Below, in pieces: positions 8,216 to 16,927 of a DNA stretch of 64,000 bases. A program made the position numbers and the translations under genes. Positions within the stretch are counted from its first letter, which is position 1, and every line of letters starts with the position of its first letter. The stretch comes from CF-118 sp035934385. Its GTDB lineage: Bacteria > Chloroflexota > Dormibacteria > Dormibacterales > Dormibacteraceae. Under the pieces are notes generated by a model. That model saw only the letters and a list, made by a program, of their open reading frames with translations. It was not told the origin of the DNA and did no database searches. The DNA lies in the NCBI GenBank assembly GCA_035934385.1, contig DASYXY010000082.1:31778-95777 (forward strand), in the 5' to 3' direction.

Positions 8216-9018
8216 CGCCCGGCCCGCACGCGCGCGGCGCCGCTGCCGCCGGTCAGCCTCGCGGCCGCGACCACGGGGATGATCGTGACCAGGATCACCA
8301 GCGAGACGACGACATTCACCTCGGGCAGGCGCTGGCCGCTGCGCAGGTGGGCAAGGATCCATATCGGCACGGTGTTCTGGGCGCCGGCCGTGAACGTGGT
8401 CACGATGACCTCGTCGAACGAAAGCGCGAACGCTAGCATGGCTCCGGCGACGAGCGCGGTCGAGATGAGCGGAACGGTGATGTCCCTGAAAGTCTGAAAG
8501 CCACTGGCGCCGAGGTCCGCTGCCGCTTCAAACAGCGAGCCCTGCGTGCGGCGAAGCCGCGCCAGCACGTTGTTGTATACGACCACGATGCAGAACGTCG
8601 TGTGGCCGATGATGATCGTCCAGATCGACAGCTCGATGTTGGCAAACGTGAATGACGATCTGAGGGCGATGGCGGTGATGATTCCCGGCAGGGCCAACGG
8701 CAGCACGAGCAGAAAGCTGATCGCGTCCTTGCCGAAGAAGTTCGTCCGGTGAATGGCAAACGCCGCGAGCGAGCCAAGCACGAGGGCGGCGGCGGTGGTC
8801 ACCAGGGCGACGCGAACCGATAGGCCGATCGCCGAAACCACGTCCGGGTCGCTGAGGGTCAGGTTGATCCAGCTGAACGTCAGCGACGTCGGCGGCCACG
8901 CCTGGACCTTCGACGCATTGAGGGCAAAGATCGGAATGATCGCGATGGGTATGAACAGGAACAGCAGGACGAGGACCACCCACACTCGCAGCGCGATCCG
9001 GGTCCACAGACCTTCCAT
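8212..9018 (-). CDS. potC: Polyamine ABC transporter permease, PotC type
   Basis: The 268-residue protein has six transmembrane helices and the inner-membrane ABC permease signature (EAA loop) FEAAADLGASGFQTFRDITVPLI at about 180-202, which contacts the ATPase. The sequence near LSFDEVIVTTFTAG is characteristic of PotC/PotI in spermidine and putrescine importers. The gene directly follows the PotB-like gene with no gap, and together they would form the heterodimeric channel. It is the last gene of the minus-strand polyamine run. The exact substrate (putrescine, spermidine or a related amine) cannot be fixed from the permease. Confidence 0.9.
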   Translation of the reverse strand: MEGLWTRIALRVWVVLVLLFLFIPIAIIPIFALNASKVQAWPPTSLTFSWINLTLSDPDVVSAIGLSVRVALVTTAAALVLGSLAAFAIHRTNFFGKDAISFLLVLPLALPGIITAIALRSSFTFANIELSIWTIIIGHTTFCIVVVYNNVLARLRRTQGSLFEAAADLGASGFQTFRDITVPLISTALVAGAMLAFALSFDEVIVTTFTAGAQNTVPIWILAHLRSGQRLPEVNVVVSLVILVTIIPVVAAARLTGGSGAARVRAGR

Positions 9019-9837
9019 CTAGAGCGCTTCGAAGGCGCCGAGCCGGCGGGCGATCACCAGGTAGACGGCCATGATCACGACCGGAACGATGGATAGCGCC
9101 GCGGCGAAAGGCACGTTGTTAGCGATCCCGATGCTGGTGTAGACGACGTTGCCGATAAAGCTTGTGCCCGGTCCGATCAGGATCGGTGTGATGTAGTCGC
9201 CAAGCGTCAACGAGAACGTGAAGATCGAGCCGGCGACGACACCAGGCAGCGCCAGCGGCAGCACGACGTCCAGAGCGGTGCGCCAACCCCGGGCGCCAAG
9301 GTCGCGAGCCGCCTCGAGCAGCGAGTCCGGCACGCGCTCCATCGCGGCGTAGGTCGGGATGATCATGAAGGGCAGCCAGATGTAGCAGAAGACGATCAGC
9401 ATCGCGGTCTCGGAGTAACCGATGTTTGCGGGGGGCAGCCCGACCGAGGTCAGCGACCAGTTGAGAACGCCGCTGTGGTTGAGGATCAGGATCCAGGAGT
9501 ACAGGCGCGCCAGGTAGGAGGCCCAGAGGGGAAGCAGCACAGCAGCGAAGAGCAGGGTCTGGGTGCGTCGGGAGGCGACCTTGGCCATGTAGTACGCAAA
9601 CGGAAAAGCGATGGCGGCGTCGATGACGGTCACCCGCGTTGCCATCCAGACCGTCCGGCCGATGATCGTGCGGTAGGTGGGGTCGGTGAGGATCAGCTGG
9701 AAGTTGCTCAGATCCCAGCTCTGGACGATCTGCGTGGTGAACGAATCTATCGTCCAGAACGCGGTCACCAGCAGCAGGACGAGAGACGCGAGATAGATCA
9801 GGAGAAACCACGCGAGCGGCAGCCCGAGCAGGAGCAC
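9019..9837 (-). CDS. potB: Polyamine ABC transporter permease, PotB type
   Basis: The 272-residue permease has six predicted membrane helices and the EAA loop LLEAARDLGARGWRTALDVVLPLALPG. The C-terminal half contains GDYITPILIGPGTSFIGNVV, highly characteristic of PotB/PotH proteins. The GTG at 9837 is the only standard start in the region, but it places the first helix directly at the N-terminus. Two in-frame CTG codons at 9862-9867 would add a basic segment (WRAPWLRT) as in most PotB proteins, so a CTG start is possible. A strong hairpin lies just upstream, separating it from the binding-protein gene. Confidence 0.9.
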   Translation of the reverse strand: MLLLGLPLAWFLLIYLASLVLLLVTAFWTIDSFTTQIVQSWDLSNFQLILTDPTYRTIIGRTVWMATRVTVIDAAIAFPFAYYMAKVASRRTQTLLFAAVLLPLWASYLARLYSWILILNHSGVLNWSLTSVGLPPANIGYSETAMLIVFCYIWLPFMIIPTYAAMERVPDSLLEAARDLGARGWRTALDVVLPLALPGVVAGSIFTFSLTLGDYITPILIGPGTSFIGNVVYTSIGIANNVPFAAALSIVPVVIMAVYLVIARRLGAFEAL

Positions 9838-9880
9838 GGTGCGCAGCCACGGCGCCCGCCACAGCAGCGACTGAAACGGA

Positions 9881-9907
9881 GCGGCCCCGCGCGATTTGCG
9901 GGGCCGC
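9881..9907 (-). terminator. Hairpin between potD and potB (attenuating terminator candidate)
   Basis: A perfect 10-bp GC stem (GCGGCCCCGC paired with GCGGGGCCGC) encloses a 7-nt loop, 34 bp after the end of the binding-protein gene and 44 bp before the permease start. The downstream side on the minus strand is TCCGTTTCAG, only weakly T-rich. I infer partial termination or mRNA protection, which would give more binding protein than permease, as is common in ABC import operons. Confidence 0.65.
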
Positions 9908-9940
9908 TGTGCTGTTGTGGCCGCTACGTTCAGTTGTTCG

Positions 9941-11134
9941 TTACCCCTTGATGGTCGTCCAGGACTGCTGCCACTGCGAGTAAGGGATGCAGCTCTCCGA
10001 GCCGTCGTCGCAGGTCGTGATCGGGGTCTTCCAGAACTTGATGCTGTTGAAGTACGACTCGGGAGCGTTGGCGTGGAACGCGGCGCACGAGCCCGGGCTC
10101 AGGGTCTCCATCTCGGAGCATGCCATGGAGTTGACAGGCGTCTCGCCGTAGTTGATCGCCTGCTCGGCCTGCACCTTCGCGGTGCTCACCCACGCGGTCC
10201 ACTTGTATGCGCAGTTCGGGTGCGGCGCGTTGGTGGCCAGCATCCAGGTGTCGGCCCATCCGGTGGCGCCTTCGGACGGAATCGTGTCCGCGGTGTGCGC
10301 GCCGGCGATCTTGAGGTCGCTGGTCATGATTGGCCAGGCCGCGCCCGCCACGACGTCGCCGCTCTTGAACAGGGTCTCCTCGGTGGCGATGTCCGGCCAG
10401 TACTTCTTCACGAGCGGCTTCTGCTGCTTCAGCAGATTGACCACCGCGTCGAACTGCTTCTGTGTCAGCTCGTACGGGTCGGTGATCTTCAGGCTCGGGT
10501 CCTTGACGCTGAGATACAGCGCCGCGTCAGCGATCTGGATCGGGTTGTCGGGGATCGTGATCAGGCCGCTGTACGCCGAGTCGTAGATGACTCCCCATGT
10601 CGTCGGTGCGGTCGGGAACTTGTCGGTGTTGTACAGAAGTGTGTTCGGGCCCCACTGCAGCGAGACGCCGTAGTGGATGCCGTTGATCGTGTTGAAGGGA
10701 GGCGACTGGAACTTGGGCTGGAAGTTCTTCCAGTCCGGGATCAGGTCAACGTTCATGGGCTTCACGTCGCCGCCATAGATGAGTCGGAGGTCGGCGTCAC
10801 CGGAGGCCGAGACCATGTCCCACTGGCCACCGCCGCCATTGGCCATCAGGCTCACCATCTCGTCTGATGAACCGGCGTCCTTGTAATTGATCTTGCAGCC
10901 CGTGGCGTCCTCGAACGGCTTCTGCCAGAGCGTCTGCACGTAGCCGCCCCAATCGATGAGGTTGAGCGCGCCCTCGCCGGTGGCCGCCACCGTTGTCAGC
11001 GGCTTCATCCCCGCGGTCGGCGGCTGCCTGATGGTGACCCCCGGGGCCGATGTCGAGCCGCAGGCGGTCACGGCCACGATCGCGGCGGCGGCGGTCGCGG
11101 CCATGCGTAGGGTCCGATGAACAAGGCTATTCAT
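9941..11134 (-). CDS. potD: Polyamine ABC transporter substrate-binding lipoprotein, PotD/PotF type
   Basis: The 397-residue protein has a lipoprotein signal peptide with the lipobox VTAC ending at Cys25, followed by a periplasmic-binding-protein fold. Motifs such as LNLIDWGGYVQTLWQKPFEDATGCKINYKD and QWGPNTLLYNTDKF match the spermidine/putrescine-binding family, where acidic and aromatic residues hold the amine groups. The ATG overlaps the stop of the ATPase gene (ATGA), and AGGAGAG lies a few bases upstream inside that gene. It would be tethered to the outer face of the membrane and deliver substrate to PotB/PotC. Confidence 0.93.
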   Translation of the reverse strand: MNSLVHRTLRMAATAAAAIVAVTACGSTSAPGVTIRQPPTAGMKPLTTVAATGEGALNLIDWGGYVQTLWQKPFEDATGCKINYKDAGSSDEMVSLMANGGGGQWDMVSASGDADLRLIYGGDVKPMNVDLIPDWKNFQPKFQSPPFNTINGIHYGVSLQWGPNTLLYNTDKFPTAPTTWGVIYDSAYSGLITIPDNPIQIADAALYLSVKDPSLKITDPYELTQKQFDAVVNLLKQQKPLVKKYWPDIATEETLFKSGDVVAGAAWPIMTSDLKIAGAHTADTIPSEGATGWADTWMLATNAPHPNCAYKWTAWVSTAKVQAEQAINYGETPVNSMACSEMETLSPGSCAAFHANAPESYFNSIKFWKTPITTCDDGSESCIPYSQWQQSWTTIKG

Positions 11135-12150
11135 GTCTTCTCTCCTGTCGTACCTCTCTCCAGGACGTAGGCGTGCTCGGGGGACCAGGCCAGGCGCACG
11201 CGCCGGCCCTCGAATCCCTGGGCCCTGCCCGGGGCGTCCATATTCTGCCGTACCGCGACGAGTAACTCCCCATGGTCGAGGCGCACCGTGAAGCGGGTGA
11301 TCATGCCGACATACACGACCTGCTCGACCACGCCGGCCTCGACCGACATGCCTGGCTCGGCCGGCTCGGCTTCCTCGAGCAGGAGCAGCTTCTCGGGCCG
11401 GATCACAACGCGGTTGCCGTCCCGGTCCAGCACGTTGGAGATGCCGATGAAACCTGCGACAAACTCGTTGGTCGGTCGCTCGTAGACCTCGATCGGCGGG
11501 CCGATCTGCTGGATGCGGCCGCCGGCCATGACCGCCATCCGGTCGCTCATGGTCAGGGCCTCCTCCTGGTCGTGGGTTACGTAGACGAAAGTGATGCCGA
11601 CCTCCTTCTGGATGTTCTTCAGCTCGATTTGCATCTCCTGCCGCAGCTTCAGGTCCAACGCGCCGAGGGGCTCGTCCAGGAGCAGCACCTCGGGCTCGTT
11701 GACCACGGCCCGCGCGAGCGCCACGCGCTGACGCTGGCCGCCGGACAGCTGGTTGGGCCGGCGGTCGTCGAGGCCCTCCAGCCGCACCATCCTCAGCGCC
11801 CGACCGACGCGCTCGCGCCGCTGGCTGCGTGGAACGCCCCTGACCCTGAGGCCGTAGCCGATGTTCTCAGCGACCGACATGTGCGGGAAGAGGGCGTAGT
11901 CCTGGAAGACGGTGTTGGTCTGGCGGGCGTTCGGCGGCAGCGTGGTCACGTCGCGGCCGCCAAGCTCGATGCGGCCAGAGTCGGGCCGCTCGAATCCCGC
12001 GATGAGCCTCAGCAGGGTCGTCTTGCCCGACCCCGAAGGACCTAGAAGCGTGAAGAATTCGCCCTCACGCACCTCGAGATCGATGCCGTCCGCCGCGACG
12101 ACGTGCCCGTAGTTCTTGCGGATGCCCTGCAAGCGCAGAGCCGGTGTCAA
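11131..12150 (-). CDS. potA: Polyamine ABC transporter ATP-binding protein, PotA type
   Basis: The 339-residue ATPase has Walker A GPSGSGKTT (from about residue 37), signature LSGGQRQR, Walker B VLLLDEPLGALD, the switch histidine in YVTHDQEEA, and a C-terminal TOBE-like regulatory domain (NVLDRDGNRVVIRPEKLLLLE onward). This is the usual PotA architecture. The start is taken as TTG at 12148-12150. It overlaps the stop of the aldehyde dehydrogenase gene as TTGA and gives the normal family N-terminus; the frame remains open upstream only as a shadow of the dehydrogenase. Coupling to the dehydrogenase ties uptake to catabolism. Confidence 0.93.
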   Translation of the reverse strand: MTPALRLQGIRKNYGHVVAADGIDLEVREGEFFTLLGPSGSGKTTLLRLIAGFERPDSGRIELGGRDVTTLPPNARQTNTVFQDYALFPHMSVAENIGYGLRVRGVPRSQRRERVGRALRMVRLEGLDDRRPNQLSGGQRQRVALARAVVNEPEVLLLDEPLGALDLKLRQEMQIELKNIQKEVGITFVYVTHDQEEALTMSDRMAVMAGGRIQQIGPPIEVYERPTNEFVAGFIGISNVLDRDGNRVVIRPEKLLLLEEAEPAEPGMSVEAGVVEQVVYVGMITRFTVRLDHGELLVAVRQNMDAPGRAQGFEGRRVRLAWSPEHAYVLERGTTGEKT

Positions 12151-13592
12151 TCCAGGGACGCCATCACGTGCTTGATCTGCGTGTACTCCTCGAGCGAGTA
12201 GATCGACATGTCCTTGCCGTATCCGCTCTGCTTGTACCCGCCGTGAGGCATCTCGTTGACCAACGGGATGTGGGCGTTGATCCACACCGTGCCGAACTGG
12301 AGCTTCCGCGCCATGCGCAGCGCGCGACCGACGTCGCGGGTCCAGACGGACGCGGCCAGGCCGTAGTCGACGCCGTTCGCCCAGGCGAGGGCCTGCTCCT
12401 CGTCGCTGAAGCGCTGCACCGTCACGACTGGCCCGAAGACCTCGCGCTTCACGATCTCGGCGTTCGGCCCCGCCGGCACCACGACAGTGGGCTCGTACCA
12501 CGATCCCTTCTTCTTGAGCGGGGCGCCGCCAGTGAGGATCTCGGCGCCCTCCTTCCGAGCGCGGTTGACGAAGCCGGTGACGCGCTCGAGCTGCTCGTCG
12601 GACACGAGCGGGCCCATCTCGGTGTCGTCGGCCAACGGATCGCCCACCTTGAGCGAGCTGACCGCCGGCACGAGGTCGCGCAGCACTCCGTCATAGATTC
12701 GAGGTCCGGCGATCACGCGCGTCGCCGCTGTGCAGTCCTGGCCCGCGTTGAAGAAGCCGCCGATCTTGATGCCCTCGACGACCGCGTCCAGGTCGGCGTC
12801 GTCGAACACGATCACCGGCGCCTTCCCGCCGAGCTCGAGATGCACGCGTTTCAGGGTCGCGGACGCGGCCTTCGCCACCTCCTTGCCGGTGGCCACATCG
12901 CCGGTGAGCGAGACCATCGCGACGCCCGCGTGCCGCACGATGCCCGCGCCAACCGGCTCGCCGTCACCTGTGATCACGTTGAGCACACCGGCGGGAAGGA
13001 TGTCGGCCGTCAGCTCCGCCATGCGCAGCGCCGTGAGCGGGGTCCATTCCGAGGGCTTGAGCACCACCGTGTTGCCCGCGGCCAGCGCCGGCCCGAGCTT
13101 CCAGGCGGCCATCATCAGCGGGTAGTTCCAGGGCGCGATCGAGCCGACCACCCCGAGCGACTCCCGACGCAGGATGCTCGTGAATCCCTTCATGTACTCG
13201 CCCGAGGCGCGGCCTTCGAGGGCGCGAGCGGCGCCGGCGAAGAAGCGGAACGTGTCCGCGATCGGCGGGATCTCGTCGCTGATGGTGACGCCGAGGGGCT
13301 TGCCCACGTTCTCGGACTCGATCCGCGCGAGCTCCTCGCCATGCTCCTCGATGGCGGTCGCCATCTTCAGGAGCATCTCGCTGCGCTCGCGCGGCGTGCT
13401 GTCGAACCAGACCTCGTCGTAGGCCTTGCGGGCGGCCTTCACCGCGTGGTCGACGTCCTCGGCCGTGCCCTTGGGCACGGTGGCGATGACCTCACCGAGG
13501 GCAGGGTTCTTGACCTCCTGGACCTCGCTGCCCGAACCGTCGACCCACTGGCCGCCGATGAACATCTGGTGGCGTCGGAGGGCGGTCTTCAT
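12147..13592 (-). CDS. Gamma-aminobutyraldehyde dehydrogenase-like NAD-dependent aldehyde dehydrogenase
   Basis: The 481-residue protein is a complete aldehyde dehydrogenase. It has Asn156 in PWNYPL, Lys179, the general base Glu253 (LELGGK) and the catalytic Cys287 in FNAGQDCTAATR. The active-site and C-terminal segments (NAGQDCTA; EMPHGGYKQSGYGKDMS; SLEEYTQIKHVM) closely match YdcW/PatD-type gamma-aminobutyraldehyde dehydrogenases, which make GABA from the putrescine-derived aldehyde. The ATG at 13592 is preceded by AAGGAG. It lies between the aminotransferase and the polyamine ABC genes, which supports that substrate. Related omega-amino aldehydes remain possible. Confidence 0.9.
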   Translation of the reverse strand: MKTALRRHQMFIGGQWVDGSGSEVQEVKNPALGEVIATVPKGTAEDVDHAVKAARKAYDEVWFDSTPRERSEMLLKMATAIEEHGEELARIESENVGKPLGVTISDEIPPIADTFRFFAGAARALEGRASGEYMKGFTSILRRESLGVVGSIAPWNYPLMMAAWKLGPALAAGNTVVLKPSEWTPLTALRMAELTADILPAGVLNVITGDGEPVGAGIVRHAGVAMVSLTGDVATGKEVAKAASATLKRVHLELGGKAPVIVFDDADLDAVVEGIKIGGFFNAGQDCTAATRVIAGPRIYDGVLRDLVPAVSSLKVGDPLADDTEMGPLVSDEQLERVTGFVNRARKEGAEILTGGAPLKKKGSWYEPTVVVPAGPNAEIVKREVFGPVVTVQRFSDEEQALAWANGVDYGLAASVWTRDVGRALRMARKLQFGTVWINAHIPLVNEMPHGGYKQSGYGKDMSIYSLEEYTQIKHVMASLD

Positions 13593-13619
13593 CTGTCTCT
13601 CCTTTTTTGCCAGCGGCTG

Positions 13620-14918
13620 CTAGAGCGGTACGGCCGTCGCCACCTCGGCAAGGGCGGCGCCGAGGATGTCCAGTCCTTCGTCGAGGTGCTCGTCGGGAAT
13701 GGTCAGCGGCATGAGCGTGCGGATCACGTTGTGGTGCACGCCCGAACGCAGAAGGATCAATCCCTTCTCGCGCGCCGCCGAGAGCACCCGCGCGGTTTCC
13801 TTGTCGGCCGGCTCCTTCGACTTCCGGTTCCGCACCAGTTCCATGCCGGCCATTGCGCCCATCACGCGAACGTCGCCGATGATCTCGTACTCGTTGGCCC
13901 AGCTGCGCATGCGCTCCTCGACGACCGAGCCGATGCGCGCCGCGCGTTCGGGCAGTCGCTCATCGCGCATCACGTCGAGCACGGCGAGGCCGGCGGCGCA
14001 CGCGACGGGGTTGCCGGCGTACGTACCTCCAAGGCCTCCCGGCGCCGGCGCGTCCATGATCTCGGCCTTGCCGACCACACCGGACAGCGGGAAGCCGGCG
14101 GCCAGGCTCTTGGCCACGGTCATGAGGTCCGGCTCGACTCCCGAATGCTCGATGGCGAAGAACTTGCCGGTCCGCCCAAAGCCCGTCTGGATCTCGTCGA
14201 CGATGAGCACGATGCCGTGCTTCTCGGTCAGAGCGCGCAGCCGTTGCAAGAACTCGCGCGGCGCGGGAATGAAGCCGCCCTCGCCCAGCACCGGCTCGAC
14301 GATGATCGCCGCGACGCGGTCGGCCGGAACCTCTGACGCGAACAGGTCGTCCAGCACCGCCAACGCGGCTGCCGAGTTCCAGCCGCGGTACTCGTACGGG
14401 AAGGGAGTCTGATAGACCTCGGTCGCGTACGGGCCGAAGTTCTGCTTGTACGGCTGCACAGAGCCGGTGAGGCTCAGAGCCAACAGCGTGCGGCCGTGGA
14501 ATGAGCCCCGGAAGCTGATCACAGCCGGCCTGCCCGTGTGGGCGCGCGCGATCTTGACCGCGTTCTCGACCGCCTCGGCGCCTGTGCTGAAGAAGATCGC
14601 CTTCTTGGGGCCGTCGCCGGGCGCCAGGTCACTCAAGCGCTGCGCGAGCTTCAGGTACGACTCGTACATCACGACCTGGAACGACGTGTGCGTTACACGG
14701 TCGAGCTGCTCGCGCACCGCGGCCATCACGCGGGGGTGGTTGTGGCCCACGTTCATGACGCCGATGCCGCCGACGAAGTCGATGTAACGCCGACCGTCGG
14801 TATCCCAGATCTCCGACCCCTGGGCGTGGTCGGCCACCAGCGGATGGGCGGTCGTGACCCCGCGTGGAACGTACCGCTCGCGGAGCTTCCTCAGCTCCTC
14901 AGCGTGCGATTCCCCCAA
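13620..14918 (-). CDS. gabT: Class III aminotransferase, 4-aminobutyrate (GABA) type
   Basis: The 432-residue enzyme is a fold-type I PLP aminotransferase with FFSTGAEAVENAVKIAR (PLP phosphate site), SFHGRT, Asp241 in VDEIQTGFGRTG and the Schiff-base Lys270 in TVAKSLAAGFPLSG. These motifs fit 4-aminobutyrate aminotransferase, which converts GABA to succinic semialdehyde. A broader role with putrescine or other omega-amines is possible. It is the first gene of the minus-strand run followed by the aminobutyraldehyde dehydrogenase and the PotABCD importer, giving a route putrescine to aminobutyraldehyde to GABA to succinic semialdehyde. No succinic semialdehyde dehydrogenase is present in the window. 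Confidence 0.9.
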   Translation of the reverse strand: MGESHAEELRKLRERYVPRGVTTAHPLVADHAQGSEIWDTDGRRYIDFVGGIGVMNVGHNHPRVMAAVREQLDRVTHTSFQVVMYESYLKLAQRLSDLAPGDGPKKAIFFSTGAEAVENAVKIARAHTGRPAVISFRGSFHGRTLLALSLTGSVQPYKQNFGPYATEVYQTPFPYEYRGWNSAAALAVLDDLFASEVPADRVAAIIVEPVLGEGGFIPAPREFLQRLRALTEKHGIVLIVDEIQTGFGRTGKFFAIEHSGVEPDLMTVAKSLAAGFPLSGVVGKAEIMDAPAPGGLGGTYAGNPVACAAGLAVLDVMRDERLPERAARIGSVVEERMRSWANEYEIIGDVRVMGAMAGMELVRNRKSKEPADKETARVLSAAREKGLILLRSGVHHNVIRTLMPLTIPDEHLDEGLDILGAALAEVATAVPL

Positions 14919-14945
14919 AGTTCGTTAATTCTAAGATCGGCCGAG

Positions 14946-15788
14946 ATGGATCCCACCGAGGCGGTCGAGCGCCTGTGGCCGGGACGGCAGGTCCGCGTCA
15001 CGGCCCTGAGCGGCGGCATCACGAACCACAACTTTCGGATCGACATCGAGGGCGACTCGTTCGTGCTGCGGATGGGAGGCGCCGACACCGAGCTGCTGGG
15101 CATCGACCGGAGGATCGAGCGCGAAGCGAACCATCGGGCGTTCGAGGTGGGAATCGCGCCCCACGTGGACGGGTTCGCGGAACCCGAGGGCTGGCTGGTC
15201 ACGCGGTTCATCCACGGACAGCCGATCAGCCTCGACGAGATGCACGATCCGCGCACGATCGCTCGCGTCGCCACCGCCTTGCGTCGCTTTCACGAGGCAG
15301 CGCCGATTCCAGGCACCTTCGACTCGCACGCGGTGGTCGTGGACTACAGGCGCGAGGCCGAGGCGCACGGCGTGACCATCCCGGGTGTATACGCTCGAGC
15401 TCTCGAGGTGTCGGAACGCATCCGCGCCGAGCGCGGCCCGCAGCCGTCGGTGCCGTGTCACAACGACCTGTTGAACGCCAACTTCCTCGACGATGGCGCG
15501 ATCAAGATCGTCGACTGGGAGTACGCGGGCATGGGCGATCGGTTCTTCGACCTGGCCAACCTGTCCGTCAACAACGAGTTCGGGCCAGAAGACGACCGCG
15601 AGCTGATGTCCTCGTATTTCGGCGCCGTGCGCGACGAGGACCTCGCGTCGCTGCAGCAGATGAAGTTCATGTCCGATTTTCGAGAGGCGATGTGGGCAGT
15701 GCTGCAGAGCGGGATCTCAGAGCTGGACGTCGACTTCAACGCCTACGCCGCCAAGCACTTTGAGCGGATGTTTTCGCATCTGGCCTGA
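14946..15788 (+). CDS. Choline/ethanolamine kinase-like (LicA-type) phosphotransferase
   Basis: The 280-residue protein has a small-molecule kinase fold. It shows an N-terminal glycine-rich SGGITNHNFRID, the catalytic loop HNDLLNANFL (His172, Asp174, Asn179) and the metal-binding IVDWEYAGMGDRFFDLAN with Asp190. This is the pattern of choline kinases and LicA rather than of aminoglycoside phosphotransferases in general. It would phosphorylate choline, ethanolamine or a related amino alcohol in the cytoplasm. The ATG at 14946 is 27 bp from the divergent gabT start, so both genes share a short promoter region. Its placement among amine-catabolism genes supports an amine substrate. Confidence 0.85.
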   Translation: MDPTEAVERLWPGRQVRVTALSGGITNHNFRIDIEGDSFVLRMGGADTELLGIDRRIEREANHRAFEVGIAPHVDGFAEPEGWLVTRFIHGQPISLDEMHDPRTIARVATALRRFHEAAPIPGTFDSHAVVVDYRREAEAHGVTIPGVYARALEVSERIRAERGPQPSVPCHNDLLNANFLDDGAIKIVDWEYAGMGDRFFDLANLSVNNEFGPEDDRELMSSYFGAVRDEDLASLQQMKFMSDFREAMWAVLQSGISELDVDFNAYAAKHFERMFSHLA

Positions 15789-15793
15789 AGCGA

Positions 15794-16927
15794 TCAGGGC
15801 TGGGGGGCGTTGACCATGCTCCAGTGCTCGCCCCCATCGGAGGTCATGGCCAGCGCGCCGATCTCTGAGTTGGAGGTCGAGGTCAGAGCCCACCACGCGT
15901 GGGTCTGGTCGATGGCGCGCACATTGCTTGACCTCCAGCTCTCGCTGGGGAAGGCGCTGACGTGGAGGTAAAGCCAGGAGCTGCCTCCGTCATCAGTGGT
16001 GTATACCGACCCCGAGTCGAACAGCCACCAGTGGTCGGCGTCGACGAACGTCAGCTGGTCAGCGGACACCAGGCCGTCGAACGGCAGGATCGCGGCGCCC
16101 TGCCATGAGGAGCCACCGTCCCGTGACAGAAACGGCCCGAGGATCTGCCCCGTCCCGTTCGAGACAAAGGCCACCACGGCGCCGGGAATCAGACTGACCA
16201 TCGTGTCGTAGTAGTCACTCTCGAACGTTGGAAATAGCTCGACGGTGTGCCACGTCTTGCCGCCGTCGGCGGTTACAAACACAGTGGGCGCAGGTTGACG
16301 GACAGCCCCGAGCCAGCCCTCGCCGTTTTCACGAAATCTCGATGGCTGACCGACATGGGGCTCCAGCACCTCCGACTCCGGTGGGGCCGGCCCTTCTTCC
16401 GCCCAGGTCTTTCCGCCGTCAACAGTGCGATAGAAAGACGCATAGCCCTGCGGGGCGAAGACCTCTGCCCATCCCGTCGTGGGACTGGCGAAGCTGACCG
16501 ACGAAACTGGGCCCGGGACGTCGACCTGCTGCCAGTGAGCGCCGCCGTCGACGGTCCGGTATGGCGGTCCCACATAGAGGAATCCGTTGCGGGCGTCGAG
16601 GAAGTGGAGGTAAGTCAGATCGCCTACGAGCTGGCCCGCGAACTGTTTCTGCCAGTGGCCGGCGCCGTCGGTGGTCTTGAACACGAAGAACCGCGCGGGC
16701 GACAGCGAGCCGTAGTCGGTCAGCAGTGCCCACCCGAGCGACGGCGTGACGAAGTCAAACGCAGCCGAATACGGTCCGGTCACGGTTCGAAAGGTGGCTG
16801 GGCCGGGAGACGGGATGCTGGTGCGTGTCTCGGGCCGTAGAGCCCACACACCGGCGACGGCGACCACCGCGATCGCCACGGCCATCACGGCCAGCCGCTG
16901 CCTGGTTCGAGGCCCGAGATCGCTCAC
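15794..16927 (-). CDS. Membrane-anchored Asp-box (BNR-like) beta-propeller protein, copy 2
   Basis: The 377-residue protein starts at GTG 16925-16927, overlapping the previous stop as GTGA. An N-terminal membrane anchor (AVMAVAIAVVAVAGVWAL, about 14-31) is followed by at least seven Asp-box-like repeats: TTDGAGHW, TVDGGAHW, TVDGGKTW, TADGGKTW, SRDGGSSW, TTDDGGSSW and TSDGGEHW. This predicts a six- or seven-bladed propeller outside the membrane, like Ycf48/sialidase-type proteins. There are no obvious catalytic sialidase residues. It is a tandem paralogue of the next gene and is translationally coupled to it. Function unknown; substrate binding or assembly of an exported complex is plausible. 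Confidence 0.82.
   Translation of the reverse strand: MSDLGPRTRQRLAVMAVAIAVVAVAGVWALRPETRTSIPSPGPATFRTVTGPYSAAFDFVTPSLGWALLTDYGSLSPARFFVFKTTDGAGHWQKQFAGQLVGDLTYLHFLDARNGFLYVGPPYRTVDGGAHWQQVDVPGPVSSVSFASPTTGWAEVFAPQGYASFYRTVDGGKTWAEEGPAPPESEVLEPHVGQPSRFRENGEGWLGAVRQPAPTVFVTADGGKTWHTVELFPTFESDYYDTMVSLIPGAVVAFVSNGTGQILGPFLSRDGGSSWQGAAILPFDGLVSADQLTFVDADHWWLFDSGSVYTTDDGGSSWLYLHVSAFPSESWRSSNVRAIDQTHAWWALTSTSNSEIGALAMTSDGGEHWSMVNAPQP

Noticed and set aside
12144..14336. Long plus-strand open frame (about 730 codons) across the dehydrogenase and aminotransferase genes
   Set aside because: It is antisense to two well-supported genes with intact active-site motifs. The translated product is rich in Arg, His and Leu with no family match, as expected for an antisense frame in GC-rich DNA.
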